From NCBI GenBank assembly GCA_024235315.1, contig JACKMP010000002.1:186001-250000 (forward strand): 64,000 nt of DNA, given 5' to 3'. Origin of the DNA: Chromatiaceae bacterium (GTDB lineage: Bacteria; Pseudomonadota; Gammaproteobacteria; Chromatiales; Chromatiaceae). Below, piece after piece: positions 25,777 through 35,173 of this stretch; position 1 is the first letter of the stretch; each line of letters opens with the position of its first letter. The notes below the pieces were generated by a model. The model saw nothing but the letters and a program-made list of their open reading frames with translations, was not told the DNA's origin and did no database searches. Made by a program: the position numbers and the translations under genes.

Positions 25777-27090
25777 GTGACTCCGTTGCGCGCGCGGCCC
25801 GACTGCTATGTCGGCGTCGACCTCGGCACCTCGGGCTGTCGCGCGATCGCGATCGACCGTGACGGCAGCAGTATCGCCGAGGCCCGCGCGACACTGCCTC
25901 CCTCGGGACATCCGGCACCTGGCGCCAGCGAGCAGGACCCACAGGACTGGTGGTTGGCTGTCACCCGAGTGCTGGCCGGGGTTGCTGAACAGGCCCCCGG
26001 GCGGATCCGGACAATCAGCATCGACGGCACCTCCTCCACGCTGCTGCTTTGTGACAAACACGGCACACCCTGCAGTACGGCATTGATGTATGACGACAGC
26101 CGAGCACGCGACCAGGCGCAGCGGATCGAGGCGGTCGCCCCGGCCGACAGTCCCGCCCGTGGCGCAGGGTCGGCGCTGGCCAAACTGCTTTATCTGCTGG
26201 AGCACAGTGGCAAGACCCGGCCTGCCCACGCGTTGCACCAGGCCGACTGGATCGCCGGCCGACTGGGTGCCGGGTATGGCATCGCCGATGAAAACAATGT
26301 CCTGAAACTGGGATACGACCCGGTTGCCAGGAAATGGCCTGACTGGCTTTCGGCCTGGGCGGGGGTGGCACCCCTGCTTCCCGAGGTGTGCCCGGTCGGC
26401 AGCGTGACCGGCCGGATCGCGGCAGCGGTGGCCGGGTCGCTCGGCCTGCCGGACGATGTGCTGCTGGTCGCCGGCACCACCGACAGCAATGCCGCCACTC
26501 TGGCTGCCGGCATCAGCCGCACGGGCGATGCAGTCACGTCACTTGGCAGCACACTGGTGCTGAAGATCTACAGCGAGCACCCGATCGCGGCGGCGCAGTT
26601 CGGCGTCTACAGCCACCGCATCGGCGACCGCTGGCTGGCTGGCGGTGCGTCGAACAGTGGCGGGGCCGTGCTGCGACAGTTTTTTTCCGATGCCCAGGTG
26701 GCCGCACTCAGCGAACGGATCGATCCCGACCGGCCGCTCGGCATGGACTACTACCCGCTGCCAGGCATCGGGGAACGTTTCCCGTTCAACGACCCGGACC
26801 GGCGACCGCGGATGCAACCCCGCCCGGCCACCGATCACGCGTTTCTGCAGGCCCTGCTGGAGGGTATCGCGGCGATCGAGGCCGCCGGTTATCGTCGCCT
26901 GGCGCAACTCGGGGCACCGTATCCGCGGCGTGTCTGGTCCAGCGGCGGTGGCGCAAGAAACCGGGTGTGGCAGCAGATCCGCGAGCGCGTACTCGGCGTC
27001 CCGGTGGAACCCGCGATACACAGCGAGGCAGCCTACGGCGCGGCGCTGTTGGCACGCGCAGCGGTCGTCAGTGACGCAAAGGATGCCTGA
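25777..27090 (+). CDS. FGGY-family carbohydrate kinase (D-ribulokinase-like)
   Basis: 437 aa from a GTG at 25777. Both actin-like halves are present: DLGTSGCRAIAID at the N-terminus, the substrate-site Asp in HQADWIAGRLG, the ADENNVLKLGYDP stretch, GTTDSNAATLAAG and GSTLVLKIYSEHP, and GGGARN near the C-terminus. The pattern most resembles the plant/cyanobacterial XK-1/SePSK group, which phosphorylates D-ribulose; the exact sugar is inferred. It converges with prsT. Confidence 0.85.
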   Translation: MTPLRARPDCYVGVDLGTSGCRAIAIDRDGSSIAEARATLPPSGHPAPGASEQDPQDWWLAVTRVLAGVAEQAPGRIRTISIDGTSSTLLLCDKHGTPCSTALMYDDSRARDQAQRIEAVAPADSPARGAGSALAKLLYLLEHSGKTRPAHALHQADWIAGRLGAGYGIADENNVLKLGYDPVARKWPDWLSAWAGVAPLLPEVCPVGSVTGRIAAAVAGSLGLPDDVLLVAGTTDSNAATLAAGISRTGDAVTSLGSTLVLKIYSEHPIAAAQFGVYSHRIGDRWLAGGASNSGGAVLRQFFSDAQVAALSERIDPDRPLGMDYYPLPGIGERFPFNDPDRRPRMQPRPATDHAFLQALLEGIAAIEAAGYRRLAQLGAPYPRRVWSSGGGARNRVWQQIRERVLGVPVEPAIHSEAAYGAALLARAAVVSDAKDA

Positions 27091-27122
27091 GATAGTGGAC
27101 CACTGGCATCCGCCCGGCAGGT

Positions 27123-29915
27123 TCAGCCACGCAGCCTGGCCAGCAGTTGCTGCGCCGAGGCCGCGAACGCACTGTTCGGCTGCTCGCGGATGATGCGTTC
27201 GAGCATCGGCCGGGCCTCGCTGTCACGGTTCATCCCATGCAGCGCCTCCGCGGTATGCAATGCGATCTCGGCATTTCGCGGGGCTATGATCAGGGCCTGC
27301 TGCAGGGCGGCCAGCCCCTCGCTCTTGCGTCCCTGGCGGAACAGCACCCAACCGTAGGTATCGACGATCTCGGCACGTGAAGGCGCCAGCTCATAGGCCT
27401 GGGTCGCCAGCTCGATCGCGCGTTTGCCGTCGCGTTCCAAATACAGCCAGGCCATGTTGTTGAGGATTACCGGGTTCGGCTCGGCATGCCTGAGCGACTG
27501 CTCGTAGGCCGCCAGTGCCTCGGTGTCGCGCCCCATCTGCTGCTGCATCATGCCGAGGTTTGCCCACGCCTGGCCGTCTTCCTCCTGATTGTTCACCCAT
27601 TGCTGCAGCACCTCCGCCGCACGCGACGTCTGTCCGTCGGCTGCCAGCTGACCGGCGAAGGCATTCACCCGCCTGGAGTTGCTTTCCACCTGCAGCGCCG
27701 CTTCGGCGGCCAACAGCGCCTCGGCCGTGAGACCCTTGCCCCGATAGGCTGCCGCCTCGATGTCGTGGCCGTACACGCTGTCGGGGAAATGCGTCTTGAC
27801 CTGTTGCGCAATTTCCAGGGCAGTGTCGAACTGCTGCTCTCGCAACTCCAGCTCAGCCAAACCGACCCAGACCACCGGCACCTTGAAATCGGCATCCAGT
27901 GCGATGGCCTTGCGGAAACTCGCGCGCGAGGCCGCCGCATCGCCCGCGGCCGCCTGTGCACGCGCCAGTTGAAACCATGCCTCGATCGAGTCTGGTTGTG
28001 CGGCGGTCAGCTTGTTCAATGTGAACATGGCGCTGGCGAAATCCCCGCTCTGCAGCTGCGCCATTCCTTTTAGGCGCAACACCGCGGGCACTTCGGCCTG
28101 TTCGGGTGGCAGACCGGACAGCACGCTGTTCGCTTTGAGCCCATCGTTCTTGCGCAGATAGCCCTCGGCCAGCACCACGATGGGCTGCAATGCCCGCGGG
28201 TTGGCTGCGTTGGCCTGCATCAACAGGCGCTCCGCCTCCGCCTCGTCGCCCCTGGCGCTGGCGAGTACCGCCATCCCCATCAATGCACCCAGATGACCCG
28301 GATCCTGTTCGATGATCTGGCCATAGGCGGCCGCTGCGTCGTCGGGCCGTTGCGCCGCCAGCGCAAGGCGCGCCAGGTTCATCCGCGCCACGTGGAAAGC
28401 AGGATCCTTCTCCAGTGCACGCTCGAAGCGTACCCTGGCGTCGTCGAACCGGCGCTGCGCAAGAAACGCCAGACCGGTGAGGTTGTAGGGAATCGGACTG
28501 TCGGCCATGCGCTGCTCGAGCGCCTCGGACGCGGCCACCGCCTTGTCATATTCACGCTTGTTCAGATAGCTCAAGACCAAGAGCACGTCCGCCTGGACGA
28601 CATCCTGGCCAAGCGCAACCGCCGATTCGAGCTGTGTGATGGCACCCGAGGTATCGCCGGTGGCGATCTTTCCCACCGCCAGCTGGGTGCGCAACATCGC
28701 CTGGTCGGGGTCGATCTCGACCGCACGCTGGATGTAATCCGAACCGCGTGAATTGTCACCGACCTGGATATAGGCGGTACCCAGCAGGGCCAGCAATTGG
28801 GCATCCCTGGTTTCATCGTTGACAACTGAGGAAAGCACCGCGATGGCACGGTCCGGTTGCCGCAACTTGAGACGCGCCGCTCCAAGGACCTTGGCGACCT
28901 GCAGATTGCCCGGCGTACTGGCGAACACCCGCGTCAGGTAGTCATCCGCGATCGTGAACTGGTTGCGCCCATAACTGACGATGCCGTACAGCAGCTGTGC
29001 CTGCAGGTTAGACGGGGCGGCGCGCAGCAACACCTGCAGTTCGTCCGATGCACGATCGAGGTCTTTCTCCTGGAACGACACCAGTGCCTGCAGGTAATTG
29101 ACCGCGGGCAGGTCGCGCGTGATGCGGTTGAGCACTGCCAGATCCTGCTTGGCGGCAGCGATGTCGCGCTGCGCGATATGCACCAGTGCAGAGCCGACGT
29201 GCGCGCGCGGGTTGTTGGGCGATTCCTCGGCGGCGAGCGCATAGTCGCTGGCGGCCTCGTCGAGGCGCTGCAAGCGACGCAACAGATCACCGCGCGCCAG
29301 AAGGCTTTCCACATGCCTGGGATTGTCGACCAGCACCTCGTTGATCTGAGCGAGCGCCTCTTCCTCCCGGCTTTCGCTCAACAGGATCTGGGCCTTGCCC
29401 AGCCGTGCCATCGGATTGCCGCTTTGCAGCACCAGCGCAGCGTCGTAAGCCACAACCGCATCCTCGACCTGACGCAATCCAAGGTGCGCGTTTCCACGCA
29501 GGGCCAGCAGCTCGGCACGCTGCGCAGCATCGAGCGTGTCGTCGACCTGCACCTCGTCCAGCAGGACCTGCAGCTGCCCCTGGAGCATCAGCGCGCGCGC
29601 ATAGCCGGGCATCCAGTCCGCCTTGGCCGCCCCGAGGTCACGGGCGCGTCCGAATTCCTTGGCCGCCGCCGCGCCATCATTGCCCAGCAGATACAGGGAA
29701 CCCAGCATGAGTCTCGCCTGTACACTGGCCGGATCGGCCTGCAGCGCATTCTTGAGCTCGATGACGGCGGCCTTGGATTCGCCTTTGGCCAGATGCCGGC
29801 GGGCCTCCTCGACATAGCTGTCGGCCGTCGCCGACGTCGCGGTCCCGACACCGAGCAACAGCCAGGACAGACACAGCACACCAACGAACGTCCGAATTCG
29901 GCCAGTCAATAACAC
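27123..29915 (-). CDS. prsT: XrtA/PEP-CTERM system TPR-repeat protein PrsT
   Basis: 930 aa from a GTG at 29915. An N-terminal signal sequence (VGVLCLSWLLLGVGTATS) without an obvious lipobox Cys is followed by about 20 TPR motifs to the end (for example RHLAKGESKAAVIELKNALQ, ADPASVQARLMLGSLYLLGN). Length, repeat content and position directly after prsK-prsR match PrsT of exosortase A (XrtA) loci. It probably acts in the periplasm in exopolysaccharide assembly or PEP-CTERM protein handling. A candidate sigma54 site lies 84 bases upstream. Confidence 0.9.
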   Translation of the reverse strand: MLLTGRIRTFVGVLCLSWLLLGVGTATSATADSYVEEARRHLAKGESKAAVIELKNALQADPASVQARLMLGSLYLLGNDGAAAAKEFGRARDLGAAKADWMPGYARALMLQGQLQVLLDEVQVDDTLDAAQRAELLALRGNAHLGLRQVEDAVVAYDAALVLQSGNPMARLGKAQILLSESREEEALAQINEVLVDNPRHVESLLARGDLLRRLQRLDEAASDYALAAEESPNNPRAHVGSALVHIAQRDIAAAKQDLAVLNRITRDLPAVNYLQALVSFQEKDLDRASDELQVLLRAAPSNLQAQLLYGIVSYGRNQFTIADDYLTRVFASTPGNLQVAKVLGAARLKLRQPDRAIAVLSSVVNDETRDAQLLALLGTAYIQVGDNSRGSDYIQRAVEIDPDQAMLRTQLAVGKIATGDTSGAITQLESAVALGQDVVQADVLLVLSYLNKREYDKAVAASEALEQRMADSPIPYNLTGLAFLAQRRFDDARVRFERALEKDPAFHVARMNLARLALAAQRPDDAAAAYGQIIEQDPGHLGALMGMAVLASARGDEAEAERLLMQANAANPRALQPIVVLAEGYLRKNDGLKANSVLSGLPPEQAEVPAVLRLKGMAQLQSGDFASAMFTLNKLTAAQPDSIEAWFQLARAQAAAGDAAASRASFRKAIALDADFKVPVVWVGLAELELREQQFDTALEIAQQVKTHFPDSVYGHDIEAAAYRGKGLTAEALLAAEAALQVESNSRRVNAFAGQLAADGQTSRAAEVLQQWVNNQEEDGQAWANLGMMQQQMGRDTEALAAYEQSLRHAEPNPVILNNMAWLYLERDGKRAIELATQAYELAPSRAEIVDTYGWVLFRQGRKSEGLAALQQALIIAPRNAEIALHTAEALHGMNRDSEARPMLERIIREQPNSAFAASAQQLLARLRG

Positions 29916-29998
29916 GCGGCTACTCCCTTGTGATCCAGTTCGACACCCGCAGATGATCCGGGGCAGATGAAAGGTCCGAAAGACACACAGGCGTCGTC

Positions 29999-30014
29999 GG
30001 CAACTATGCGACCT
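29999..30014 (-). promoter_or_regulatory. Candidate sigma54 promoter of prsT
   Basis: On the minus strand AGGTCGCATAGTTGCC keeps the invariant GG-N10-GC geometry and a perfect TTGC at -12, but the -24 box is otherwise poor. It lies between prsR and prsT. Since PrsR is a sigma54 activator, a PrsR-dependent prsT promoter is plausible but not proven. Confidence 0.35.
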
Positions 30015-30023
30015 TAGGCCCGA

Positions 30024-31385
30024 TCAGTCCCCTATCGCGTACTTCTTCATCAGATTGTACAAGGTGGGCCGGGTCACACCCAGCAGCTCGGACGTCTTGG
30101 AGACATTGCCGTCCGTGCGCGCCAAAGCGCGCAGGATCGCCTGTGACTCCGCCCTTTCCCGCACCTCGCGCAGATTGAACGGCTCTTGTTCACCGGCGTC
30201 CGCCAGCCCCGGCAGTTCTAGGTCCTCGAGCGAAACCTGATTGCCGTCGGCCATGATCACTGCCCGTTTGACCCGGTTTTCAAGTTCGCGGACGTTACCG
30301 GGCCAGTTATAGGCCTCGAGCGCCTCGACAGCCTGCGGCATGAAGCCTTTCACCGGCCGTTTGAACTGCGTCGCGAATCGTTCGAGAAACGCGCGCGCCA
30401 ACAACAGGCTGTCGCCCTGACGCTCGCGCAACGGCGGGACGCGGATCGTCGCCTCGTTGATACGGTAGTACAGGTCCTCGCGAAAATCCCCCTGCTGGAT
30501 CAGTGCCGGCAGGTCACGATGGGTGGCGCAGACCACCCGGACATCGACGGCGATCTCGGCACGGCCACCGATCCGTTCAATCACCCGCTCCTGCAGAAAA
30601 CGCAGCAGCTTGGCCTGAAGCGGCAATGGCAGGTCGCCGACTTCGTCGAGGAACAACATGCCGCCGTTGGCCACTTCGATCTTGCCCGGCGTGGTCTTGG
30701 CCGCGCCCGTGAACGCGCCCTTCTCATAACCAAACAGCTCGCTCTCGAGCAGGGCCTCGGGGATCGCCGCACAATTGATCGCGACCAGTCGCTTGTCGCG
30801 CCTGTCGCTCATATTGTGCAACGCCTTGACCAGCACCTCCTTACCGGTGCCGCTTTCACCGAGGATAAGCGTCGATACGTCGGTGGGTGCCAGCTTCTCC
30901 ACGGTGCGGCAGACCTTGTGCATCTCTGCACTGGAGGCGATCAGCCCCTCGAGGGCCGACGAACCGTGAACACTCTGCAGTCGACGGTTCTCCTGCTCGA
31001 TGTGATACAGGCGCGCCGCGCGCTGTACTGTCATCCCAAGCAGATCCGGATCGATCGGCTTTTCGTAGAAATCGTACGCCCCCATCGCGATCGCCCGCAT
31101 CGCGTTGGTCCGGTCATTGTGGCCGGTGACCACGATCACCTTGGTATCGGGCGCCAGGGCAAGAATCTCCTCGAGGAGCGCAAAGCCCTGGGTAACCCCG
31201 CCGGGATCAGGCGGCAGACCCAGATCCAGCGTCACCACCGGCGGCTCCAGCCTGCGCAGGTGCGCAATGGCGCCCTCGCGGTCCTCTGCCACTGCGACCT
31301 CGAAATTTTCAAAACTCCACTTCAACTGGCTCTGCAGGCCAGGGTCGTCTTCAACAATCAGGAGTTTGTCTTTGCTGTCTGCCAC
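30024..31385 (-). CDS. prsR: PEP-CTERM-box response regulator PrsR (sigma54 activator)
   Basis: 453 aa from a GTG at 31385. Receiver domain with the phosphoacceptor Asp54 in VTLDLGLPPD and the conserved Lys in FYEKPID; AAA+ domain with Walker A GESGTGKE, the sigma54 contact loop GAFTGA and arginine-finger region; and a C-terminal Fis-type HTH (SKTSELLGVTRPTLYNLMKK). The long receiver loop GLPPDPGGVTQGF is typical of PrsR. Partner kinase: PrsK, 39 bases upstream. Confidence 0.94.
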   Translation of the reverse strand: MADSKDKLLIVEDDPGLQSQLKWSFENFEVAVAEDREGAIAHLRRLEPPVVTLDLGLPPDPGGVTQGFALLEEILALAPDTKVIVVTGHNDRTNAMRAIAMGAYDFYEKPIDPDLLGMTVQRAARLYHIEQENRRLQSVHGSSALEGLIASSAEMHKVCRTVEKLAPTDVSTLILGESGTGKEVLVKALHNMSDRRDKRLVAINCAAIPEALLESELFGYEKGAFTGAAKTTPGKIEVANGGMLFLDEVGDLPLPLQAKLLRFLQERVIERIGGRAEIAVDVRVVCATHRDLPALIQQGDFREDLYYRINEATIRVPPLRERQGDSLLLARAFLERFATQFKRPVKGFMPQAVEALEAYNWPGNVRELENRVKRAVIMADGNQVSLEDLELPGLADAGEQEPFNLREVRERAESQAILRALARTDGNVSKTSELLGVTRPTLYNLMKKYAIGD

Positions 31386-31424
31386 TAATTCACCGATCCT
31401 TCTCCGTGCAAACGATCCACCGCT

Positions 31425-33503
31425 TCAACTCGGCAACGGACTGTCCGCCAGAGGCAACATGATACGAAACAGGGTGCCGCGCCCAGGCGCGCTCTCGACC
31501 ACCACCTGGCCACCGAGCGCAGAGATCACCTCACGGCACTCGTAGGCACCTATGCCCATGCCGGTCAGACCCTTGGTGGAATCAAACGGCCGAAACAGCC
31601 GTGTCTTGATGAATTCGGCATCCATGCCGCTGCCGGTGTCTCGAATGTCCACTATAACGTGATCACCGGATACCCGCAGTCCGACGTCGATTCGGCCCTC
31701 TGGCGGCGTCGCATCCTGGGCATTCTGCACCACATGCCCGAGCACCGACGACAGCCGGTCCGGCTCGGCGAGGACGAATGCCGACGCGACCTCGGTGGCG
31801 AGCGCGGGGGACGGCCTGCCGGCTGACTTCGCAGTGACCACGTCACGCAACTCACTGACGAGGTCGACCGGCCTGTTCTCGCCCGTAATGTCCGCACTCT
31901 TGAGCTGCGCCATCAGGCGGTTCATTTTGAGCACGGCGTTTTCGATCGTACTGATCGCGTCGTCGATGAACTCCGGATTGTGCTTGTGCCTGGAAGCGTT
32001 CTTGGCCACCAGCGACAGCTGCGCGATCAGGTTCTTGAGATCGTGCATCACGAACGCCGACAGCCGGTTGAAACCCTCGAACTGCCGTGCCTCGGCAAGC
32101 GCTTCCGCTGCCTGGTTGAGTGCTAGGTAGCTGGCGGCCTGCATCCCGACTGTCTTGAGCAGGTCGAGGTTCTCCCAGTTGATCGACTGGGGGGCGCGCG
32201 GCTGCAGCAGCATGACGACGCCCAGCAGACGCTCGTCGTGAACCAGCGGTACGATCAGCCAGGCATCGGCGTTGTCTACCAGCCAGGCCGGCACCGCGAG
32301 GTCGCCGTAGACGTCCGGCGCATGGCGGAATTCGTTGAGGTCGATGACCCAGCGCTGGTTTTCCATGAACGGCAGCATCGGCTCGCTTGCCTCGATCAAC
32401 GGTTCAACCGTGTGCTGCGAGTTGAAGCGTGCACGGAAGCGGAACGCGCCTTTCTCTGACCGCGTCCACAGCATTCCTCCTGAACTCTCGACGATCTCAG
32501 CGAGCGCCCAGATGACACGTTCGTTCAACGGCAGGTCACCCTGCTTCCCGGCGAGCAGGCCAATGACCCGCAGCCACTCCTCGCGGTAGTCGTAGCGGTA
32601 GCTGAAGAAATGTTTGTTGAAAAAGACCTTGGTACGGGCGCGAAACTGTCCGGAAAACAGCAATGCGACCAGCACCACGACGGCACCGAACAGAAAGGCG
32701 ATCTGCAGCACGCCGCCCCACTCGCCACCGTAGAGCTTGATGTAGTAACCCACCAGGGCCATCAGCAGCATGTACAGGCCAGCGCTGAACAGCGTCGTGG
32801 AATGCAATACCATGCGGCGCGACAGAAACACCGGCAGGCTCCAGTCCGGATTGCGCGCTGCGGTGATCCCGATCAACGGGATTGCCATCGTGCTGACAAA
32901 ACCGCGCGCTGACCAGATCGCATCGTCCAGGCGATGAAACAACACCGCGTCCGTGTACAGGTAGAAATCGAAAACGAACAAGGCACCCAGCCCAAAGCAC
33001 AGGTGCTTGATGCCCCAGCGCTGGTCCACCGGGGTATTGCGGAACAGCTGTTCGACCAGCGCCATTCCCAGCACCGCGTACAGCAGCTGGCCGATCAGTG
33101 AAAAATCACGTTGCAGTGCGCTATCGTGGAGCAGGTTTCTCAGTTGCGGGATGTCGACCAGCGTCACCAGCATGAAGAATCCGAGCAGCAGGCAACCGAG
33201 ACGCACGTAGCCGAGCATCCGCGTGTACAGGGGGTTGCCTTCGGCAAAGGGCTTGAGCAGGTGCAACACAAAGAACAACCAGAGCAGGTTGCGCACCACT
33301 TCGGTTGCCCACACGATCTCCAGACCGGGCACGCCGTATCCTGCATGCGCCGCGGCCGCCAGGCTCCACAAAGCGGAGGCGCCGACCGCCATCAACAGCT
33401 GCGAACCCTGGAACCGGGCCCGCCAGCCGGTCAGCAGCAGAAGAAACAGGATCGTGTAGGCGATACAGGCCAGGCCGTAGCCATACAATGGCAGGGAATT
33501 CAC
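31425..33503 (-). CDS. prsK: XrtA/PEP-CTERM system membrane histidine kinase PrsK
   Basis: 692 aa from a GTG at 33503. The N-terminal half has about eight to ten membrane helices (1-290), a GAF-like cytoplasmic domain (about 310-460), an unusual phosphoacceptor motif VMHDLKNL with His487, and a HATPase with NAQDATPP, DTGSGM and LFRPFDSTKGLTGMGIGAY. This architecture is that of PrsK. With PrsR it forms the two-component system controlling PEP-CTERM/exopolysaccharide genes. The ligand is unknown. Confidence 0.93.
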   Translation of the reverse strand: MNSLPLYGYGLACIAYTILFLLLLTGWRARFQGSQLLMAVGASALWSLAAAAHAGYGVPGLEIVWATEVVRNLLWLFFVLHLLKPFAEGNPLYTRMLGYVRLGCLLLGFFMLVTLVDIPQLRNLLHDSALQRDFSLIGQLLYAVLGMALVEQLFRNTPVDQRWGIKHLCFGLGALFVFDFYLYTDAVLFHRLDDAIWSARGFVSTMAIPLIGITAARNPDWSLPVFLSRRMVLHSTTLFSAGLYMLLMALVGYYIKLYGGEWGGVLQIAFLFGAVVVLVALLFSGQFRARTKVFFNKHFFSYRYDYREEWLRVIGLLAGKQGDLPLNERVIWALAEIVESSGGMLWTRSEKGAFRFRARFNSQHTVEPLIEASEPMLPFMENQRWVIDLNEFRHAPDVYGDLAVPAWLVDNADAWLIVPLVHDERLLGVVMLLQPRAPQSINWENLDLLKTVGMQAASYLALNQAAEALAEARQFEGFNRLSAFVMHDLKNLIAQLSLVAKNASRHKHNPEFIDDAISTIENAVLKMNRLMAQLKSADITGENRPVDLVSELRDVVTAKSAGRPSPALATEVASAFVLAEPDRLSSVLGHVVQNAQDATPPEGRIDVGLRVSGDHVIVDIRDTGSGMDAEFIKTRLFRPFDSTKGLTGMGIGAYECREVISALGGQVVVESAPGRGTLFRIMLPLADSPLPS

Positions 33504-33584
33504 GGCGACACCGCTGCCTCGGCCACCGGCCTACAGTGCGCATCCGATCGCGGATCCACCGCCGAACCGGCTTTTCGAGGCCCT

Positions 33585-34976
33585 TCAGTGCGCACCTTTG
33601 CCCCACAGCACGACCTCGACCGTCTCCAGCAGGATGATCAGGTCCAGGAACGCACTCGCATTCTTGACGTAGTAGAGATCGAATTCGAGCTTGTTACGTG
33701 CGTCGTCGGTCGTCGCACCGTAGGGGTACGACAACTGTGCCCATCCGGTCAGCCCGGGCTTCACCCGGTGCCGTTCGGCATAGAACGGGATCTCCTTTTC
33801 CAGTTGCTCCACGAACTCCGGGCGTTCCGGCCGGGGGCCGACCAGGCTCATCTCGCCGCGCAGCACATTGAACACCTGGGGCAGTTCATCGAGGCGCGTC
33901 TTGCGGATGATCGCACCGACGCGGGTGATCCGGCTATCGTTCTTGGCCGCCCAGCGCGCCACACCGTCTGCCTCCGCGTCCGTGCGCATGCTGCGGAATT
34001 TGTGCACCCGGAACTGCCGTCCGTTCAGTCCGACGCGCACCTGATGGAACAACACCGGCCCCTTGCCCCCGCTCTCCAGCATGATCGCCGCCGCCACCAG
34101 CAGCATGAACGGCCAGGCAACCAGGAAGATCAGTAAGCCGGCCGCCAGATCGAGGGCACGCTTGGAGTACTGAGCGACACCGCTGAGGCGAAAGCCGTCG
34201 GAAAAGAAGATCCAGCTTGGATGCAGCACATCGAGCTTGATCCTGGACGTCTCCTTCTCGAAGAAACTCAAGAGATCGAGGACCATGGTGCCGGACATCT
34301 TGCAGTCGAGTATCTGATCGACCGGGAGACGCAGACGGCGGTCATCGGGCGCCACCACGATCTCGTCGACCTCGAATTCGAGGACCATGTCCATCAGCGT
34401 ACGATCGTGGTTCAGCCAGCGTTCCCGGGCGATGCTGGTCTCCGACTCGTTCACATGCACGTAACCGACAACGCGGAATCCCGGCTGACGCGGCTCCAGG
34501 TCCGCAATCATCCTGGCCTGCCGGCCGGTACCCAGGACCAGCACCTTGGTCGCCTGTAAATCGCTGTTCGTCAGGCGGAAAAACAGGCTGCGCAAGCCCA
34601 GCACCCCGGCGAACGTGAACAGCATTGCGTAGGTCATGACGCCACGCCCTACCACCAGGTCCGGGAAGGTGTAAAACACCACGCTCATCGCCACGCTGGC
34701 AATCAGGAAACTCAGCCCGACCCGCACCAGCAGACCGGCGCTGAACGGCAGGCCACGCTGGTAGAGCCCGACCGAGATCATCGAGATCGTCATCGCCATG
34801 GCATAGGCCATCGCGGTGTACGACAGGGTCTCGGGCGTATCCACCAGCGACAGGTTGCCCTGCGAGTAACGGACGTAGAAACCCGCCAGCAACGAATAGA
34901 ACATCACCAAAAACTCCACCACCCCGAGAAGCAGGTAAAGTTTTGATACGTAATGGCCGAAAAGCCTGAACATCAT
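33585..34976 (-). CDS. PEP-CTERM-associated undecaprenyl-phosphate sugar transferase (EpsB/WcaJ-like)
   Basis: 463 aa from the first of two adjacent ATGs (34976), with AGGGA upstream. Four to five N-terminal helices, a CoA-binding-like soluble segment (VLVLGTGRQARMIADL), a further helix, and the C-terminal bacterial sugar transferase domain with VLFHQVRVGLNGRQFRVHKF, TRLDELPQVFNVLRGEMSLV, GPRPERPEF and KPGLTGWAQL. It loads the first sugar phosphate on undecaprenyl phosphate to start exopolysaccharide repeat synthesis. Its place beside prsK matches the TIGR03013-type transferase of exosortase loci. Confidence 0.92.
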   Translation of the reverse strand: MMFRLFGHYVSKLYLLLGVVEFLVMFYSLLAGFYVRYSQGNLSLVDTPETLSYTAMAYAMAMTISMISVGLYQRGLPFSAGLLVRVGLSFLIASVAMSVVFYTFPDLVVGRGVMTYAMLFTFAGVLGLRSLFFRLTNSDLQATKVLVLGTGRQARMIADLEPRQPGFRVVGYVHVNESETSIARERWLNHDRTLMDMVLEFEVDEIVVAPDDRRLRLPVDQILDCKMSGTMVLDLLSFFEKETSRIKLDVLHPSWIFFSDGFRLSGVAQYSKRALDLAAGLLIFLVAWPFMLLVAAAIMLESGGKGPVLFHQVRVGLNGRQFRVHKFRSMRTDAEADGVARWAAKNDSRITRVGAIIRKTRLDELPQVFNVLRGEMSLVGPRPERPEFVEQLEKEIPFYAERHRVKPGLTGWAQLSYPYGATTDDARNKLEFDLYYVKNASAFLDLIILLETVEVVLWGKGAH

Positions 34977-35173
34977 GGAATGAAGGGTCCCTGTCTCGCG
35001 ACGCGCACGCCGAGCCTGACAAACCATTGTGACGCAATCAATCCAATAATCGGAAAATTCATACAGGATCACTCTATTGACGGGACTGTCTCGCCTGCGT
35101 GACACACCCGGGGTATCATCCACGCGCCGCGGCTGGTCCCGCGACCATTTCAAAATCGGAAGGTTTTCTCCCC

